Shown here: positions 35,631 to 45,949 of the stretch, piece by piece
Layout of the letters: each line of letters starts with the position of its first letter
How positions within the stretch are numbered: position 1 is the first letter of the stretch
DNA from: Vibrio nitrifigilis
Lineage (GTDB): Bacteria; Pseudomonadota; Gammaproteobacteria; Enterobacterales; Vibrionaceae
Assembly (NCBI RefSeq): GCF_015686695.1
Contig: NZ_JADPMR010000004.1
Span: forward strand, 1,742,708-1,806,707
Length of the DNA stretch: 64,000 nt
Direction: 5' to 3'
The notes under the pieces: model-generated
What the model was told of the DNA's origin: nothing
The model's database searches: none
Seen by the model: the letters and a program-made list of their open reading frames with translations, nothing else
Made by a program: the position numbers and the translations under genes

Positions 35631-35706
35631 TAAAAACTTCTATATACATTGCACATTTAAATTGTGTCAGCATTTATTTGAACCGATTTAAACTAGTGGT
35701 ATATAA

Positions 35707-36888
35707 ATGAAATATAATATTTTTAATAAAGCAGTGAAAACATTTGGCATATTATTATGTGCCTGTACTATTTCTAATTCAGCAGTCGGCTCGATAGAAG
35801 TCGCATCTTCTGCTATTTCACCGGCCATTCTTAATGGTGTTGATACTGATTTATCGACAGTGCCTTATCAAGTTCGATTAACGATTCAGAAAAGCTCGGA
35901 TTCTGGTTCTAAATATTATCTATGCGGTGGCTCTATTATTGACGATGGGGTTGTACTCACAGCGGCTCATTGTTTAGAGGATGAGGGAAGCTACGCAACG
36001 ACCCGCATTTATATTTACTATCTCGATTATTCAGATTCTTCAAACCCTACTCAGCAGGTCGCTCAAGCAACCGTAGGCGAATTTGAAGTCAATCCTAATT
36101 GGACTGGTTCACTCAGCGGGTCTCATGATACTGCGGTTATCTATTTGAGTAGTGATGATTTTGCGAACGCAAAGAAAATTAAGGTGGCAGATAGCGATGA
36201 GATAGAGGCAATGTTTCGAGAATTTTCGAGTTCTTACGTTGCGAATCAGGATAACAGCACGAATGTTATGGCAAGCGGTTATGGCAAAGACGAAGATGGC
36301 GTTACTGGAACGTTGCAACGTGTATTATTAGCAGGAATTCCAACGGACACCTGTGATTCACTCTCTTCTGATAATGTCTCTGGTAATAATATTATCTGTG
36401 TTCAAAGCCCAACCACAGATACCAATTTTAGCATCTGTAGTGGTGATAGCGGTGGTCCTCTGGTGTGGCAAGACCCTGACCATGCTTCGGATGACGATTA
36501 TGGTATTCGTCTTGTTGGGGTAGCTTCTTATGTCACAACGGATAGTGGCTCGTGTCGACTGAACGGACAGTATTATTATGGTGGTTATACCAGCATCAAT
36601 TTCTTCAAATCTGAGATCAACAATGCGGTATATAACCTTAACGGTGGAACGAACTACGATATTAATTCGCTCAGTTTAAGTTACGCCTTTGATTCTAACC
36701 CGATGGCATTTACTAACGAAACCTTAGCTCAAGATAGTGATTCGTCTACTGAGTCGAGTAACACGTCTACCGATAGTAGCAATTCAGGCAGCGAAGCTAC
36801 CTCAAGTGGTGGCGGTGGCAGTAACGGCTGGATCGTTTTACTTGTACTTGGAATGGTCACAATGATTAGACGTCGTTGTAATCACTAA
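35707..36888 (+). CDS. Secreted trypsin-like serine protease with GlyGly-CTERM tail (paralogue 1)
   Basis: 393 residues: export signal (to about residue 28), propeptide, mature start at ILNGVD (41), chymotrypsin-fold catalytic triad His88 (TAAHC), Asp141 (HDTAV) and Ser248 (GDSGGP). A Ser/Thr/Asp-rich linker (about 340-365) leads to the GlyGly-CTERM tail: GGGGSNG, a hydrophobic helix and RRR. Such tails are processed by rhombosortase after type II secretion, as known for VesB-like proteases of Vibrio cholerae. It is the first of a tandem pair. No ribosome binding site is visible before this ATG. Confidence 0.92.
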   Translation: MKYNIFNKAVKTFGILLCACTISNSAVGSIEVASSAISPAILNGVDTDLSTVPYQVRLTIQKSSDSGSKYYLCGGSIIDDGVVLTAAHCLEDEGSYATTRIYIYYLDYSDSSNPTQQVAQATVGEFEVNPNWTGSLSGSHDTAVIYLSSDDFANAKKIKVADSDEIEAMFREFSSSYVANQDNSTNVMASGYGKDEDGVTGTLQRVLLAGIPTDTCDSLSSDNVSGNNIICVQSPTTDTNFSICSGDSGGPLVWQDPDHASDDDYGIRLVGVASYVTTDSGSCRLNGQYYYGGYTSINFFKSEINNAVYNLNGGTNYDINSLSLSYAFDSNPMAFTNETLAQDSDSSTESSNTSTDSSNSGSEATSSGGGGSNGWIVLLVLGMVTMIRRRCNH

Positions 36889-36920
36889 TCGACCTAAAGA
36901 GCGAATAAAACTTGCTCTAG

Positions 36921-36966
36921 GCTCTTTGATAAGGCTCTGAATCCTGAAGTCATTAGGAGATACATA
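36921..36966 (-). repeat. Dispersed intergenic repeat copy
   Basis: Its reverse complement carries aggattcagagccttatcaa, matching the copy at 45799 with a small deletion. Confidence 0.55.
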
Positions 36967-36967
36967 T

Positions 36968-37002
36968 AAAGTTAAGAAGTCATAAGGGCTTCTTAACTTT
37001 TT
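36968..37002 (+). terminator. Terminator after protease 1
   Basis: Stem gttaagaag / cttcttaac followed by tttttc. Confidence 0.85.
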
Positions 37003-37154
37003 CTGAATAATAGTCACTATAGAGATGACAATCATGTAAGGATTCATTTGCTAGTGTTTAGTTTCTATTTTTAAATAATGTTACCGGTATTTAAATTGTA
37101 AATACTTATTAATGGGTATATTTAATTTTTTGTTTTTACACATGATTTTATTAT

Positions 37155-37177
37155 TTTAGTGATATGCGCTTACTAAT
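37155..37177 (+). promoter_or_regulatory. Shared upstream element, protease 2
   Basis: tttagtgatatgcgcttact, 76 bases before ATG 37254. See 35608-35630. Confidence 0.5.
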
Positions 37178-37253
37178 AAAATTGTCATATTGATACTATA
37201 TTTATTTGTGTGAATATTATCTCGTTTATGATTCGTTATTTGGTAGGTAGTAA

Positions 37254-38417
37254 ATGAAATTTCACATCAATAAAAGAAAGTTATTAACGCTTTTTACCAC
37301 GATGAACTGTTTCATCATGGCATCCTTTTCTGCGTCTGCATCACTAGAGATTGCGTCTGCTAACTTGTCTCCAGCAATTCTTAATGGTGTGGATACTTCT
37401 TTATCTCTTGTGCCTTATCAAGTTCGGTTAACAATCACAAAAAATAACGGTTCACAGTCTAAATATTATCTTTGTGGTGGCTCGATTATTGACAATACCG
37501 TGGTACTGACAGCCGCGCACTGTTTGGAAGACGAAGGAACTTATAGCACAACCTCAGTCACGGTTTATTATTTAGACTATTCAGATTCGTCTAATCCGAC
37601 CTTGCAAACGGCAACGGCTTCATCTTCACAGTTTTCAGTTAACTCGAATTGGACAGGGTCACTTGATGATTCCCATGATACCGCAGTCATTTATTTGAGC
37701 ACCGCTGATTTTGCCAACGCGAAAAAAATCAAGGTAGCGGATAGCAGCAATATGACCAGTATGTATCAAGAATTTTCTAATACGTATGTTGCTAACCAAG
37801 ACAATGAAACCAATGTGATGGCAAGTGGTTATGGTAAAGATGAGGACGGAGTGTCAGGCACGTTACAACGCGTGTTGCTGACGGGAATACCAACCAGTAC
37901 GTGTTCATCACTGGCGTCTAACAATGTTTCTGGTAACGATATTGTCTGTGTGCAGAGTCCCACTACGAGCACTAACTACGGTATTTGTAGCGGTGATAGT
38001 GGTGGCCCACTGGTATGGCAAGACCCAGATCACGCTTCGGATGCCGATTATGGTATCCGTTTAGTGGGCATCGCTTCTTATGTCACAACGGATAGTGGTT
38101 CTTGTCGTCTTAATGGGCAGTATTATTATGGCGGTTATAGCAGTATTAATTACTTTGCCTCTGAGATAAATAGTGCGATCGATACGCTTATGAGCAGTAG
38201 CGGCTACGATATTACCTCTACCGGTTTAACTTACTCATTTACTTCTAACCCAATGGATTTTACTAACACATCCAGTGATGCTGATGACGATTCTGATACA
38301 GAAGAAGAGTCAAGCTCGGGCGGTGGTGGTGGCGGTAGCACCGGCATGATCCTCCTATTTGTGCTGGGGTTAGTTTGGGCTCTACGTCGTCGATGCCTTT
38401 TCCAAAATAGACTTTAA
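37254..38417 (+). CDS. Secreted trypsin-like serine protease with GlyGly-CTERM tail (paralogue 2)
   Basis: 387 residues, very close to its upstream neighbour through the whole mature domain. Triad His89, Asp142, Ser249. The signal peptide and the linker before the tail differ most. The tail is a longer glycine run, GGGGGGSTG, then a hydrophobic helix and RRR. GGTAGG precedes the ATG. The pair is a tandem duplication that has been kept. Differences in the linker and the early loop (KNNGSQ against KSSDSGS) could change release or substrate choice. Confidence 0.92.
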   Translation: MKFHINKRKLLTLFTTMNCFIMASFSASASLEIASANLSPAILNGVDTSLSLVPYQVRLTITKNNGSQSKYYLCGGSIIDNTVVLTAAHCLEDEGTYSTTSVTVYYLDYSDSSNPTLQTATASSSQFSVNSNWTGSLDDSHDTAVIYLSTADFANAKKIKVADSSNMTSMYQEFSNTYVANQDNETNVMASGYGKDEDGVSGTLQRVLLTGIPTSTCSSLASNNVSGNDIVCVQSPTTSTNYGICSGDSGGPLVWQDPDHASDADYGIRLVGIASYVTTDSGSCRLNGQYYYGGYSSINYFASEINSAIDTLMSSSGYDITSTGLTYSFTSNPMDFTNTSSDADDDSDTEEESSSGGGGGGSTGMILLFVLGLVWALRRRCLFQNRL

Positions 38418-38503
38418 AGGTTGCATTAGATCGAGAAGGTATTCCATTTTAGGCTAACGTTAACTCCATCCTAAGTTGCAAATCAGTGAGTTCAGTTCCA
38501 ATC

Positions 38504-38533
38504 AAAAAGAAAGCCCGAGCGGGCTTTCTTTTT
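38504..38533. terminator. Bidirectional terminator
   Basis: Perfect 13-bp stem (aaaaagaaagccc / gggctttcttttt) with loop gagc between convergent protease 2 and pbpC. T tracts on both strands. Confidence 0.93.
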
Positions 38534-38542
38534 ACTCGAGGT

Positions 38543-40705
38543 TTAATACACCGTTACTTCAATCGATGCACAGGTATCATGACAAGCAGATATCTTATGT
38601 GTACCTTTCGTTATGGCATCCAATGAAAGCTGGTTTGATGTGATAGCTTGATCATCGATATACCAACTTACCGTATCTTCACTAGCGGTTAGGGGCAGTT
38701 GCTGTCCGGGATAAGAGAATATTTGGCTATGATTTGTCGGCGATAAAATAGCAATGTGGCGAGTTTTGGCAGGTTGTGACCTGTCTATAATGTCGCGTCC
38801 CGTCTTTTTAGACCAATTGACAAGAGATTGCGGCCATTGATGTAAGTGATCCCAGCCTGAATCCTGACGAAGTGTGGGAGGAGTGCGGTGATCGATTGTC
38901 CATACGTGCTGTTTCTGTTTACAGTCATTATCCTTAACCAAAGCACTATCGAGTCCACTTGGCCAACAAATGGTCTCTTGAGTGACGTGCTCTGGCTTTG
39001 GTAAGGCTTTATCTTCAGCAGGAAGCATATCAAAGATGTCGAACAGGAGAGGGCCGGCCTGATTTGCGCCTGTTTGCCCGACATAAGGCGCACCATCGGG
39101 GCGGCCAACCCAAACGCCTACGGTATACTGATAGCTAGTTCCAATTGCCCAAGCATCACGATAGCCATAACTTGTGCCTGTTTTCCATGCAATATGCCTT
39201 GAGTGCGCTGCTTTGACACGATCAGGCGGTGCAATTTTTTCCAATATTGAGTGAATAATCCAACTGCTTTGTGGAGACAATAAGGGGGGGCTGTGTTGAA
39301 CATCATTTGCGGTAAAACGCGGTGATACCACCTTGCCTCCATTGGCAAGTGCGCTGTATAAACTGACCAGATCGATAAGTCGCGCGCCTTCGCCACCAAG
39401 AGCCATGGCAAGATTGGGTTTATCAACCAACAGTTTGATGTTTGCTTGTTTGAGGGCCTGCATAAAAGTGTCTGGCCCCAAGGCATTAAAGGTTTGCACT
39501 GCAGGGATATTTTGTGATTTTTGCAGTGCAGTATCAAGGCGCATTGCACCATTAAAGCGGCGATCAAAGTTTTGAGGGCGGTAACCATCAAAAGATCTTG
39601 GTACATCCGACATTAAACTGCCGGAAGTGACCAGACCCTTATCAATCGCCAGACCATAAATAAATGGTTTCAGTGTTGAACCGGGGGAGCGCCATGCTTT
39701 AGTCATATCAACATACCCAAAGCGTGCTGCGTCATTAAGGTCTGCAGATCCTTTGTAGGCTAGAACATGGCCAGTATGGCTATCCATGATGATGACTGAG
39801 GCGGAAAGTGGCGCAGACCAACGTCTGGTGTATTGGGAGAGTATGTTTTCAACATCATTTTGTAGAGTAAAGCGAATAAATGTATGAATATCGTGTTCGA
39901 GTGGCCAGTGTTGTTTGAGCTCGCGTGCCAGTAATGGCGCATGCAGTGGAACCGGGCGACGATAGGCAGTCATCGGTGTTTGCATGAGCAGAACGAGCAT
40001 CTTAGGCGAAATACTGAGGCTTGGAGCAACACGTTCAAGCACTTTATTTCTGGCGCTAATCGCACGTTGTGGATAGCGATCGGGGCGATACACGGACGGT
40101 TTTTGCGGCAATGCGACCAGGGTGGCGGCTTCAGTGGGTGATAGTTCACTGGCGTGTTTGGCAAAATAACGTTGGCTGGCCGCTTCTACACCTTCAATAT
40201 TTCCTCCCATCGGTGCGTAGGTAAGATAGAAATTAAGGATCTGTTCCTTACTGTAATGAGCTTCTAACTGTAAGGCTCTGAACATCTGTTCGATTTTGCC
40301 AAAATAAGTCCGCGGATGAGGATAAAACAGTCGCGCTACTTGCATCGTCAGCGTAGAACCGCCAGATATAATATGGCCGTAATAGAGTCGTTGAGCTGCG
40401 GCACGCACGAGGGCAAATGGGTTCACCCCAATATGATGGAAAAAGTACTTATCTTCATATTCTAATAAGCTATCAATATACCAATGAGAGACGTGCTCGT
40501 GGGTAATTGGAATACGATAAATTCCTTTTGAACTGGCAAACTGACGCAGCACATTGCCATCAGACGCATAGACAGTGACGGAATGGTCAGTGTGCTGAGT
40601 GAGATTGAGTGGAAAGAATACGTTGAGGACGCCCCATAGCATAGCGGCAGAGAGTATGCTCCCTACCGCTATTTGAGTAACGCGTTTAAACCACGTTGGG
40701 ATCAC
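38543..40705 (-). CDS. pbpC: Penicillin-binding protein 1C
   Basis: 720 residues. One N-terminal membrane helix, then a GT51 glycosyltransferase (EYEDKYFFHHIGVNPFALVR with the catalytic Glu, GGSTLTMQVAR), then a transpeptidase domain with SxxK in SPGSTLKPF, SxN in SQN and KTG in WKTGTSYGYRDAW. A C-terminal BiPBP_C-like beta domain ends the protein. It makes peptidoglycan in the periplasm. The gene follows the alpha-2-macroglobulin gene on the same strand after 88 bases, the usual pairing in which the two are thought to repair and protect the cell wall. Confidence 0.93.
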   Translation of the reverse strand: MIPTWFKRVTQIAVGSILSAAMLWGVLNVFFPLNLTQHTDHSVTVYASDGNVLRQFASSKGIYRIPITHEHVSHWYIDSLLEYEDKYFFHHIGVNPFALVRAAAQRLYYGHIISGGSTLTMQVARLFYPHPRTYFGKIEQMFRALQLEAHYSKEQILNFYLTYAPMGGNIEGVEAASQRYFAKHASELSPTEAATLVALPQKPSVYRPDRYPQRAISARNKVLERVAPSLSISPKMLVLLMQTPMTAYRRPVPLHAPLLARELKQHWPLEHDIHTFIRFTLQNDVENILSQYTRRWSAPLSASVIIMDSHTGHVLAYKGSADLNDAARFGYVDMTKAWRSPGSTLKPFIYGLAIDKGLVTSGSLMSDVPRSFDGYRPQNFDRRFNGAMRLDTALQKSQNIPAVQTFNALGPDTFMQALKQANIKLLVDKPNLAMALGGEGARLIDLVSLYSALANGGKVVSPRFTANDVQHSPPLLSPQSSWIIHSILEKIAPPDRVKAAHSRHIAWKTGTSYGYRDAWAIGTSYQYTVGVWVGRPDGAPYVGQTGANQAGPLLFDIFDMLPAEDKALPKPEHVTQETICWPSGLDSALVKDNDCKQKQHVWTIDHRTPPTLRQDSGWDHLHQWPQSLVNWSKKTGRDIIDRSQPAKTRHIAILSPTNHSQIFSYPGQQLPLTASEDTVSWYIDDQAITSNQLSLDAITKGTHKISACHDTCASIEVTVY

Positions 40706-40793
40706 GCGAGATGCCCTCGAGAAATATAACTGTCCCTAATCATTGGAGGTTTACAGTGATGAACATGATGCTTATTTTTTTCATCGGTAGTCC

Positions 40794-43700
40794 TCATGGC
40801 TTTTGGATCACTAAACTACTGTGGGTTTGTTGTGGCTGATACAAATAGGTTTCAGGTTGATACATATTTTCAGCATACATAGCAGGAACATGAGAAACCC
40901 CAGGAGTTTCTGCTCTCATCACATAGTAAAAGCGGTACGTATTGCGTTCTTCACTCCAGTCATTCCAATCTAACGTCGTGGCTAGCACGAAACGGTCATT
41001 ACGGTATTCCACCATATCAGGTTTGGTTGGATTCTGTTTTACAACGCTTTTTAGCAGATCGTTAGCGTTAGTAAACGCAGGATTGTCCAATACAAAACCA
41101 GTCGGAAGATAATCGACAATCATGGCTTGGTGAACAGGCTCTTTCATGACCAGTTTCAGCTCAACGATTAATTGGTCACCAATTTTTAGTGGTGTTCCAT
41201 CATAAGGTTGGCCGTCTTTGGTTAGAAATTGTCGCGTTGCTATGACTTCCATCGTTGAGTGAAGACTCTGTTTGTTAGCCCTACCTGACGTATTGATTTG
41301 TAGATAAATGGGTTTGTTATCTTGATTGGTAATGGTTGTGAACGGTTTTACCTGTATGGCTCCGGTTCCTTTTGCTGAGTGCTCTGTTGTCGTACCAGCA
41401 TGACTGGTTGAAATAGTGACAGGGGCTTGTGCTTCCTGTTTTAGGTTCAACCCGGCTTTCACTAAACTGGACTGTTCCTGAGTACTTAAGTAAGAGCGCT
41501 TTTCAGCTTGGTGAATAACACTTTCAATAAGACGGTTTTTTAATGCGAGTAGCTCATTGCTGAGCTTCAATTCTTTGTTGAGTTCCAGTAATACATTAAG
41601 TGCATCCGCATCATCGCGCAGCTGAGAACCAAAGTCGTAATCATCCCAGAAGTAGCGGCGAGATGTGTTAGGTATTTGGGCGAACAGCTCATCAGCTTTT
41701 TGTCTATCGCCAGCCAGCAAGAAAGCCCCGCCCAAGTAGGCTGCTGATGCCGAGGTAGGCAAGCTTTCTTTATCCAACCGGCGGTACAAGCTGTAGAGAT
41801 TCGAAATATCAGAACGTTTAGCACGCGCTAATACCCATGCTGCATAGTAGCTGGTGGTGGTGAGGTCTTTATTAGTTGGATAACTTTGAATGCGTTGGAG
41901 AGCTGGAGTCAACATCTCATCCGAGACCAAACCAGGGAAACGCTGGTTAACATTCAACATAAATTCGGTGACATATACCGTTACCCAAGGCCATTCTTCT
42001 CCGTATTTATCCCAGAGTGAAAACCCACCATTGCCTTTTTGCATGGTGTTAAGGCGCAGTAGTGCCTTTTCAATCATGGCACGATCTCTGATGCCATTTT
42101 CGACCTGTTGCTTTAGCGAGTTCAAACTTGTGTCTTTTAATAGCCAAGGAACGGCTTTGCTGGTGGTTTGTTCCGCACATCCATATGGGTAACGGAACAG
42201 ACCATCGACATAGTTAAGGTAGCTAATTTGAGGTGAAGATGAAAAATACACCTGAGTTTGTGTGATATCTGATGTGTCGATATTACGCCATAAACTGTCA
42301 TTAATGGTGACGGAGTGGTTATTTAACTCAGTGCCAATGGTCAGTGACGTGCTATTAGTCAAGATTGGTCTTGCTTCGCGAACGGGAATCGACCAACTTC
42401 GATTCTGAGTAACGGTTTTGCCAGATTTAGAAGAGGCGTTGACCGCGAGGTTGAGTTTTGCTGTACCTGTTGCGCCATGAATTTCGCCTATAGAAAATGG
42501 CACGGCTAAGGAACGTCGTTCTCCCGGTTTCAATGTCACGTTGAGTTGGTGAGCGCTAACTAAGTTAAGGTTCTCTGAAGCTGAAACTGTTGCGGTGACT
42601 GTTTGAGTGTCATCTGATGTGTTGAACACTTCCAACAGAGTTTGTGAGTTATCCCCCGGTGCTAAAAATCGTGGCACAGCCAATTCTGCAACGACAGGCG
42701 AAGCAATGATGACATCAGATTGAGCTTGTCCATATTGATTATGGTTAAACGCCATTGCCACAATTTGAGCTTGGCCGTTGTAATCAGGAACCTCAACATG
42801 GATGGTTGCTTGTCCTTGCGAATCAAACTGAACCAATTGCGACATAAAGGTGATGGTTTTACTTTCGACGCTTTGATCTGGGTTGCGGTTTGCGGCCAAA
42901 GCGGTATCACCACCGTAGCGGTGCGTTAAAAACGAATCTGGTCGCTGCTGGTAAATACGTGAATAGAGGTCGAGTATATCCGCAGAGTAGCGACGTTGAC
43001 CAAAGAACCAGCGATGGATATTGGGGACTTTATATCGAGCGAGGTTTATGATCCCTCGATCAACCATAGATACAGTGACCCAAGTGGGTTCTTGGGTTGG
43101 CTTATCTAGCTGAACGACAATATCTGCCCCTGTCAGAGGAAGCAATTTCTCAGGGTGATTGATAGTGACGTGTAGACGCCGATCTTCTCGATCAAGCTGC
43201 AGTGGTTTGATAGCAAACAAACGGCGTGGCATCCCATTTTCATTGCCGACTAATGTTGCAGTGAGGTATAAGTCATGACGCTGCAAGCCAGTTAACGGCA
43301 CGTGATATTGGTGTGAACCTTTCTGAATGGTAGCTTGATGGGTCCAAATCGTATTGTCTGCTTCTAATGCAAGGCTAAGCTGCCCAGCAACGTCAGAGTT
43401 GATAGTGACGGTAGCTTGTTCGTCATTTTTATACGCTTTTTTGTCTAGAGATACGGTCAATTGATCCGGTTTTACCGGACGCTGCCCCTGCTTTTCTTCG
43501 CTCCACCCAGCCCAAAAACGGTATTGTGTTGTGACGCCACTCGGTGCGGTTAACGTTAGGCGGTAATCTCCCCAATCAACATTAAAATCAATGCCTTGAT
43601 ATTTTCCATTCGTGATATTGAGTATATCTGAAGACACGGGTTGCCAATGGGAATCATGTCGTAGATCCCACCCAGAAGATTGATTGTAGATCCAATAATA

Positions 43701-45587
43701 ACCGCCATGGTTACGTTCGAGCAGATACTGTACTTTACCTGCGATCATGCTTTGACCTTGACCATCGAGCAAGCCAATATCGAAATGGGCTTTTTCGTAG
43801 GAATCAAACTCCTTTTTGGCTGGACGTAATGCTGCGATCGATTTTCCATTCCACAACGTAAAGTGTTGATTGCGAATGACGCTGGCACCACCTGTCTCTT
43901 GCAAAGCAAAACTATAAGACGCAAGGACAGGAGATTTAAGCAACGATTGTTTAATGAGTGGCAAGTCAAAAGTTGAATGGCCTTGTTCGTCCAGTTCAAT
44001 CGGATCCACTTCGGGTACATCATTCCAGCTTTGGATTTTGAACGTTGTACCTACGATAAAATCGTGATAATTCCCAGGGAAATGACGCTGAGGAATATAG
44101 GCTGGTGTGATGTTCAATTTATTGCCGTTAGCTGGAGCACCAAAAAGGTATTTACCTTCAACGGATACAGGTAACGTTTCTACACCTGTATGAATTTGTC
44201 CTTTAGGAAGAGTGACGTGAAGATCCATACGTTCAGGAACAAATTCGCTCACATCAAAGGCAAAGCGAGTCAGTGGTTTTTTCGCATCAGCTGTTGTTTT
44301 AATTTCTGCTATCCATTGCCCAAGAGGTGCGCCACTTGGGATGGCAAAATGATCTTGATAAAAGCCAGCATTATTATTGGTCGGCTCCATCCAGTGGGAT
44401 AACGCGACTTTGCTATTGGGTTTATGGTATTCAACAAATAAACGTTGTTTCGGGAGCGACTGACCGTCTTTGTCTCGTAATACCACGTTCAGTGGCAGAG
44501 TTTCTCCGGGTTTAAATAAGTTACGATTAGAATAGGCAAACGCTTCTGTTGATTGATAGTCACGTCCAGTGACGGCAAAATCAGAAAGGTCTAATGGGAT
44601 TTCTTTTAACGGTAATACACTGACTTGTTTGCCATTTTGTACATATAAGATATCACCATTATGTACTTTATAATCAAATGTTTTTTGTAACCCAGTCATG
44701 TCACCAAGAGTGACAGACTTATGTTGGCGATACACTTTAATTTGGCTTGTACCATCAAGCTTGGAATTTGAGAAAGAATTGAGTTGGATTGCTAAATGAT
44801 CAGCAAACACTTTCGCTTGAATACCCATATCGGTGAGAAGAACTTGGCCGATCACGTAGTTGTCGTAACCAAAGTCTCCAGTTACTTTAATGGCTAAGAT
44901 ATACCATCCATCAGCCAGCTCTTTAGGCAGTTGAATCGCAGTAGATACATCTTGATTGACACTCGCTTTGGGTAAATCGTAACTGAGAGTCGTCACTGTA
45001 CGATAGTTTTTGCGCAGATGCTGTAAATGCCAAGTGCTAATATTCTGATTGTAATAGAATTTATCTAGTATAGAGGGCAATTGCTCAACTTTTAGAACCT
45101 CTACCGATAGTTGTGTTGCATTCACCACACTAAGCGGCACGGTGCGACTGCCTTTTGAAGGAACGACAGGACCGCGTCCAATTAAGCGCACTTCTGGTGC
45201 ACGTTCTGCAATAGTGACGGTGCGTTCATTAAGATCATCTGATTTTATGTTGGCATGCAATTTAACGCGATAAACCTGATTTACTTTTACATCGCGGTAG
45301 ATGACGGCATTTTGTGCTTTGTTAAATACCCAGTCTCCTTTGAGTTTGGTTTCTTTGCCATTGTTTTTTTGTTCGTCTTCATCGGTATGAACACGATAAA
45401 TATCGGCGACATTCGTCGATGTAATCGTGTTGTCGAATTGGATGATCAGCGCCGGTTTACCGCGATCCATGTAGTTGCCAATGTATGTGGCGTGGGGAGT
45501 GTGAGAGTTCGCATAAGCATTTGAAAACCCGACTAAATTTAAGACGAGCACAAGCCATAGCGACCAGAAAGCCTTACTCTGATACAT
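40794..45587 (-). CDS. Bacterial alpha-2-macroglobulin (YfhM-like)
   Basis: 1597 residues. The signal peptide (LVLNLVGFSNAYA) has no lipobox Cys, unlike the lipoprotein form in Escherichia coli, so this one should be free in the periplasm. The chain has the MG-domain series, the bait region and the thioester domain, with the thioester motif intact as YPYGCAEQTT, followed by the helical toroid with repeated tryptophans. The receptor-like C-terminal domain is present. It traps attacking proteases by bait cleavage. It precedes pbpC, as in other gammaproteobacteria. Confidence 0.93.
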   Translation of the reverse strand: MYQSKAFWSLWLVLVLNLVGFSNAYANSHTPHATYIGNYMDRGKPALIIQFDNTITSTNVADIYRVHTDEDEQKNNGKETKLKGDWVFNKAQNAVIYRDVKVNQVYRVKLHANIKSDDLNERTVTIAERAPEVRLIGRGPVVPSKGSRTVPLSVVNATQLSVEVLKVEQLPSILDKFYYNQNISTWHLQHLRKNYRTVTTLSYDLPKASVNQDVSTAIQLPKELADGWYILAIKVTGDFGYDNYVIGQVLLTDMGIQAKVFADHLAIQLNSFSNSKLDGTSQIKVYRQHKSVTLGDMTGLQKTFDYKVHNGDILYVQNGKQVSVLPLKEIPLDLSDFAVTGRDYQSTEAFAYSNRNLFKPGETLPLNVVLRDKDGQSLPKQRLFVEYHKPNSKVALSHWMEPTNNNAGFYQDHFAIPSGAPLGQWIAEIKTTADAKKPLTRFAFDVSEFVPERMDLHVTLPKGQIHTGVETLPVSVEGKYLFGAPANGNKLNITPAYIPQRHFPGNYHDFIVGTTFKIQSWNDVPEVDPIELDEQGHSTFDLPLIKQSLLKSPVLASYSFALQETGGASVIRNQHFTLWNGKSIAALRPAKKEFDSYEKAHFDIGLLDGQGQSMIAGKVQYLLERNHGGYYWIYNQSSGWDLRHDSHWQPVSSDILNITNGKYQGIDFNVDWGDYRLTLTAPSGVTTQYRFWAGWSEEKQGQRPVKPDQLTVSLDKKAYKNDEQATVTINSDVAGQLSLALEADNTIWTHQATIQKGSHQYHVPLTGLQRHDLYLTATLVGNENGMPRRLFAIKPLQLDREDRRLHVTINHPEKLLPLTGADIVVQLDKPTQEPTWVTVSMVDRGIINLARYKVPNIHRWFFGQRRYSADILDLYSRIYQQRPDSFLTHRYGGDTALAANRNPDQSVESKTITFMSQLVQFDSQGQATIHVEVPDYNGQAQIVAMAFNHNQYGQAQSDVIIASPVVAELAVPRFLAPGDNSQTLLEVFNTSDDTQTVTATVSASENLNLVSAHQLNVTLKPGERRSLAVPFSIGEIHGATGTAKLNLAVNASSKSGKTVTQNRSWSIPVREARPILTNSTSLTIGTELNNHSVTINDSLWRNIDTSDITQTQVYFSSSPQISYLNYVDGLFRYPYGCAEQTTSKAVPWLLKDTSLNSLKQQVENGIRDRAMIEKALLRLNTMQKGNGGFSLWDKYGEEWPWVTVYVTEFMLNVNQRFPGLVSDEMLTPALQRIQSYPTNKDLTTTSYYAAWVLARAKRSDISNLYSLYRRLDKESLPTSASAAYLGGAFLLAGDRQKADELFAQIPNTSRRYFWDDYDFGSQLRDDADALNVLLELNKELKLSNELLALKNRLIESVIHQAEKRSYLSTQEQSSLVKAGLNLKQEAQAPVTISTSHAGTTTEHSAKGTGAIQVKPFTTITNQDNKPIYLQINTSGRANKQSLHSTMEVIATRQFLTKDGQPYDGTPLKIGDQLIVELKLVMKEPVHQAMIVDYLPTGFVLDNPAFTNANDLLKSVVKQNPTKPDMVEYRNDRFVLATTLDWNDWSEERNTYRFYYVMRAETPGVSHVPAMYAENMYQPETYLYQPQQTHSSLVIQKP

Positions 45588-45949
45588 AAAAACCTCTAAC
45601 CAAATGACGATATTTATAATATTTCAACAGACCGTTGTGCTCTCAATTGTATTTATATTTGCATGTCACAATCTGTCTAAATTGAATCAAGTGAACTATA
45701 AATCAGGGATGTTTTTGGCGTTCTTCACATAATTAAAAATGGAATAGATATCTGGTTTTTATTGCTTATAGCCTTATATCTAAAATGTAATTAACGTCTA
45801 TACCCAAATAACTTCATGAGGCAGGATTCAGAGCTTTATCAACGAGGACTGGTCAGTTTCAATAAGGAAGGAATGTTTGGCGTATATAGTTTGTAGCTCT
45901 TTGAGGCTAACAGGTCTGTTTTGAACTACTCAGTGATACGGGTGGGTAA
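45588..45949. other. Spacer between divergent genes
   Basis: 362 bases with promoters for both flanking genes and one full copy of the dispersed repeat. Otherwise AT-rich. Confidence 0.5.
45799..45848 (+). repeat. Dispersed intergenic repeat, full copy
   Basis: tacccaaataacttcatgag, then gcaggattcagagctttatc and aacgag. Related copies lie at 35276, 36921, 61396 and 63735. Confidence 0.6.

Larger units (their letters stand above)
34874..35706. other. 0.8-kb spacer with a micro-gene
   Basis: Contains the 19-codon ORF with its terminator (35127-35253) and one partial dispersed repeat (35276-35305). The last 400 bases are extremely AT-rich and hold the promoter region of the first protease, including an element shared with the second one. 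Confidence 0.55.
36889..37253. other. Spacer between the two proteases
   Basis: 365 bases with a dispersed repeat copy, a terminator and the promoter region of the second protease. Confidence 0.6.

Noticed and set aside
40758..40840. 26-codon plus-strand ORF with a GGAGG-like site between the pbpC and alpha-2-macroglobulin genes
   Set aside because: It runs antisense into the end of the macroglobulin gene and has no promoter or terminator of its own.
42662..42913. Minus-strand ORFs in other frames within the macroglobulin, permease and helicase genes
   Set aside because: They are shadows of long genes with strong family motifs in the main frame.
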